A DNA stretch of 64,000 bases from Isoperla grammatica (lineage: Eukaryota > Arthropoda > Insecta > Plecoptera > Perlodidae): contig OX246739.1 in assembly GCA_945910005.1 (NCBI GenBank), positions 39,389,625-39,453,624 of the forward strand, read 5' to 3'. The notes under the pieces were generated by a model. The model saw only the letters and a program-made list of their open reading frames with translations, did not search any database and was not told the DNA's origin. Shown here one piece after another: positions 62,105 to 64,000 of this stretch; position 1 is the first letter of the stretch, and each line of letters begins with the position of its first letter. A program made the position numbers and the translations under genes.

Positions 62105-64000
62105 GTAGGACTCAAGAACGTTGTCTTCACGCGAGGTCTTTGCGCGCACATGTTTTCTATAGCTAGGCGCGGTCCGAGTCACGTGGGCCTGCCTCATGCA
62201 GACGACTCAATGCTTCCCTGGGTGCTCTATCATACAACACTCACATATACCTAAACTGTTCAAGTAGAAATGCATTTAATATATCTTAAGGGCCAATTCA
62301 ATCAGAGAAAATTTCTAATTCACGTGTGGATAAATAAATATATAAATACTCGGAAAAGTCTTATATATTTGTCATTTAATTACTACTAAATAACTGAAAT
62401 GGTTTAGAGAAAATAATAAATATAAATCCCAAATCCGTTTCAACATATGGAAGCATTAATATATTTCAACATATCGAAGCATTAATAAAGTGTGTAAGGT
62501 CCATTAAGTTTTTCATAGCAATGAAAGAGTACTCGGTAACAAAAGTTGCATTCTGCTAATATACTTAGTTCGTACGGTGTCATTTACTTGAATCATTATA
62601 ACAGATGGTTAAACATTCTGTATGAAGTTGAATTGCTAATTTCGTAACTAACAAATCAAATGAAATATGTTCAATTATTTACCTGAGCTAGAAAATCATA
62701 AAATAGTAGCATTATGTGGTGGAAATATTTGCTTGTGGACGTGGATAGTGAAAGTGAAAGATTACAAAATAAGTTAAATTCGCGTTATTGATTTGTTTTA
62801 CACACGATTGTATAGATTAATATTGGTTCTAGTAGTTTGAACTACTAAACTATGTTACGGAACATATCTCTATATATGATGCGGTTGGTATCTGAAAGTC
62901 TCGTAACTTAAGCAATCGGTTCAGACACCAGACGATAATATTTCGTCTGGTAGAATATAAAGCTATGTAGCTTAGACTCGGTTGTGTTTTCAGCTATTAA
63001 AACTATTTTTAACTATATTGTACATATACTGGCCAATATGCACTTAAATTCTGCTTGCGATCTCACTTAGAAATATTCTTCACTGGTCATTTATTACCTA
63101 CCGGACTCTGGACAATACTGTTGGGTAAACTATGGCCTCTACATATCATTTAAACCATTAGAACTACGCTTAGCGCTAAAAATAAGAACATAATGTTTCG
63201 CCTCTGTGGTCGAACATGCTACGCATGCAACTAAAATGAGCAACACTGCACAATGTTAGAACTAACTCTAGTGCTTGTGATGACGATACTACACAGTGTT
63301 TGGTGAACCGTTTTTAGTTTTTACGAGTTTATATCATTTATATACCGGTTTTAAACTTGTTTATTCGGAAATTGTTTTCATTCCATGACCACCTTAACCA
63401 AATAATCATATATCTAAAATGTTCTTTACAATCTTTGACACAATGAAAACGAGCAATTCTGAAACACTGATTATCTATAAGACGAGTTGGACATTTTACT
63501 TTACTAGTCAGCACTTTTGTATCTATTTGCGTCCATGCTGTGAGATTAATCAGTGTTTAAATATTTATTGTGGTATTACGTGATATTTTACAATGTGTAA
63601 GTTCCCAATTTTCTGTTACTTAATTCACATTTTAACCCATATAATTGAAATAAACACGCCTAACGTTAAATCATAATACTGATAAAAATAAAAACACAAG
63701 TCAATATTAGGAAACATTTAAACAATCTATAATGACGTCTCTTACATTTTTGTGCAGACGTTTGGACTGATTGATTGCCAATTAAGTAAATTCAATAAGT
63801 AATGTCTCTTACACTATCGAGCACTCGGTTAGATTTATTGAACAAATCAACTTTTATTGTAAGATAACTTTCTTAGGAAGAAATTCCCTTCAAATGTGAT
63901 AATGTACGTTTAGCCTGGAAACGAACGAACGAAACGAAATGAAACTGTTCTTGTTCTACAACAAGAAGTTTCATAATATTCTTTGTAGAGAAGTTTGGAT
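62105..64000. other. AT-rich DNA, presumably next unc-13 intron
   Basis: No further exon can be supported. A possible acceptor (ttctttgtag) lies at 63979-63989, 11 bases before the window ends, too close to the edge to test. Confidence 0.5.

Overview
The window looks like nuclear DNA from an invertebrate animal. It is AT-rich, has no dense ORFs or operons, and carries short spliced exons with GT/AG borders in introns of 1.7 to 14.5 kb. Palindromic MITEs, tRNA- and 5S-derived SINE-like repeats, minisatellites, long microsatellites and G/C homopolymers are abundant. I cannot name the species. The protein resembles invertebrate UNC13 more than vertebrate UNC13, judging from memory and not from an alignment.

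One gene is firmly recognisable: the 5' part of unc-13 (Munc13), the presynaptic vesicle-priming factor, on the + strand. Four exons at 30044-30073, 43306-43408, 45135-45252 and 59721-59844 join with compatible phases into one continuous N-terminal C2 (C2A) domain of about 125 residues. A likely fifth exon lies at 62009-62104. The start codon exon is not securely found. Possible first exons with a compatible phase-1 donor lie at 19205-19283 (upstream of the first recognised exon) and 37135-37186 (an internal alternative start). The C1, C2B, MUN and C2C regions must lie beyond base 64000.

Layout. 1-30043: upstream or first-intron DNA with no secure gene. It holds a palindromic MITE pair (1984-2129 and 13844-13991), SINE-like repeats, a 106-bp satellite (12436-13651), a 150-bp satellite (20183-21080) and a long GAAA tract (22235-22450). 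30074-43305: intron with two inverted copies of a 360-bp foldback element, a 5S-derived SINE nested inside a tRNA-derived SINE with a clear 13-bp target duplication, and a 51-bp minisatellite. 43409-59720: two introns with several MITE families, short tandem arrays and a reverse-transcriptase fossil beside a 140-bp tandem array. 59845-64000: the end of the recognised gene, with a 400-bp terminal-inverted-repeat element just upstream of the possible fifth exon.

Most long open frames are shadows of tandem repeats or chance frames at the expected frequency. No prokaryotic operon, phage, CRISPR or defence system is present. The most interesting material is the exon architecture of unc-13, its possible alternative first exons, and the dense set of foldback and nested elements in its introns.
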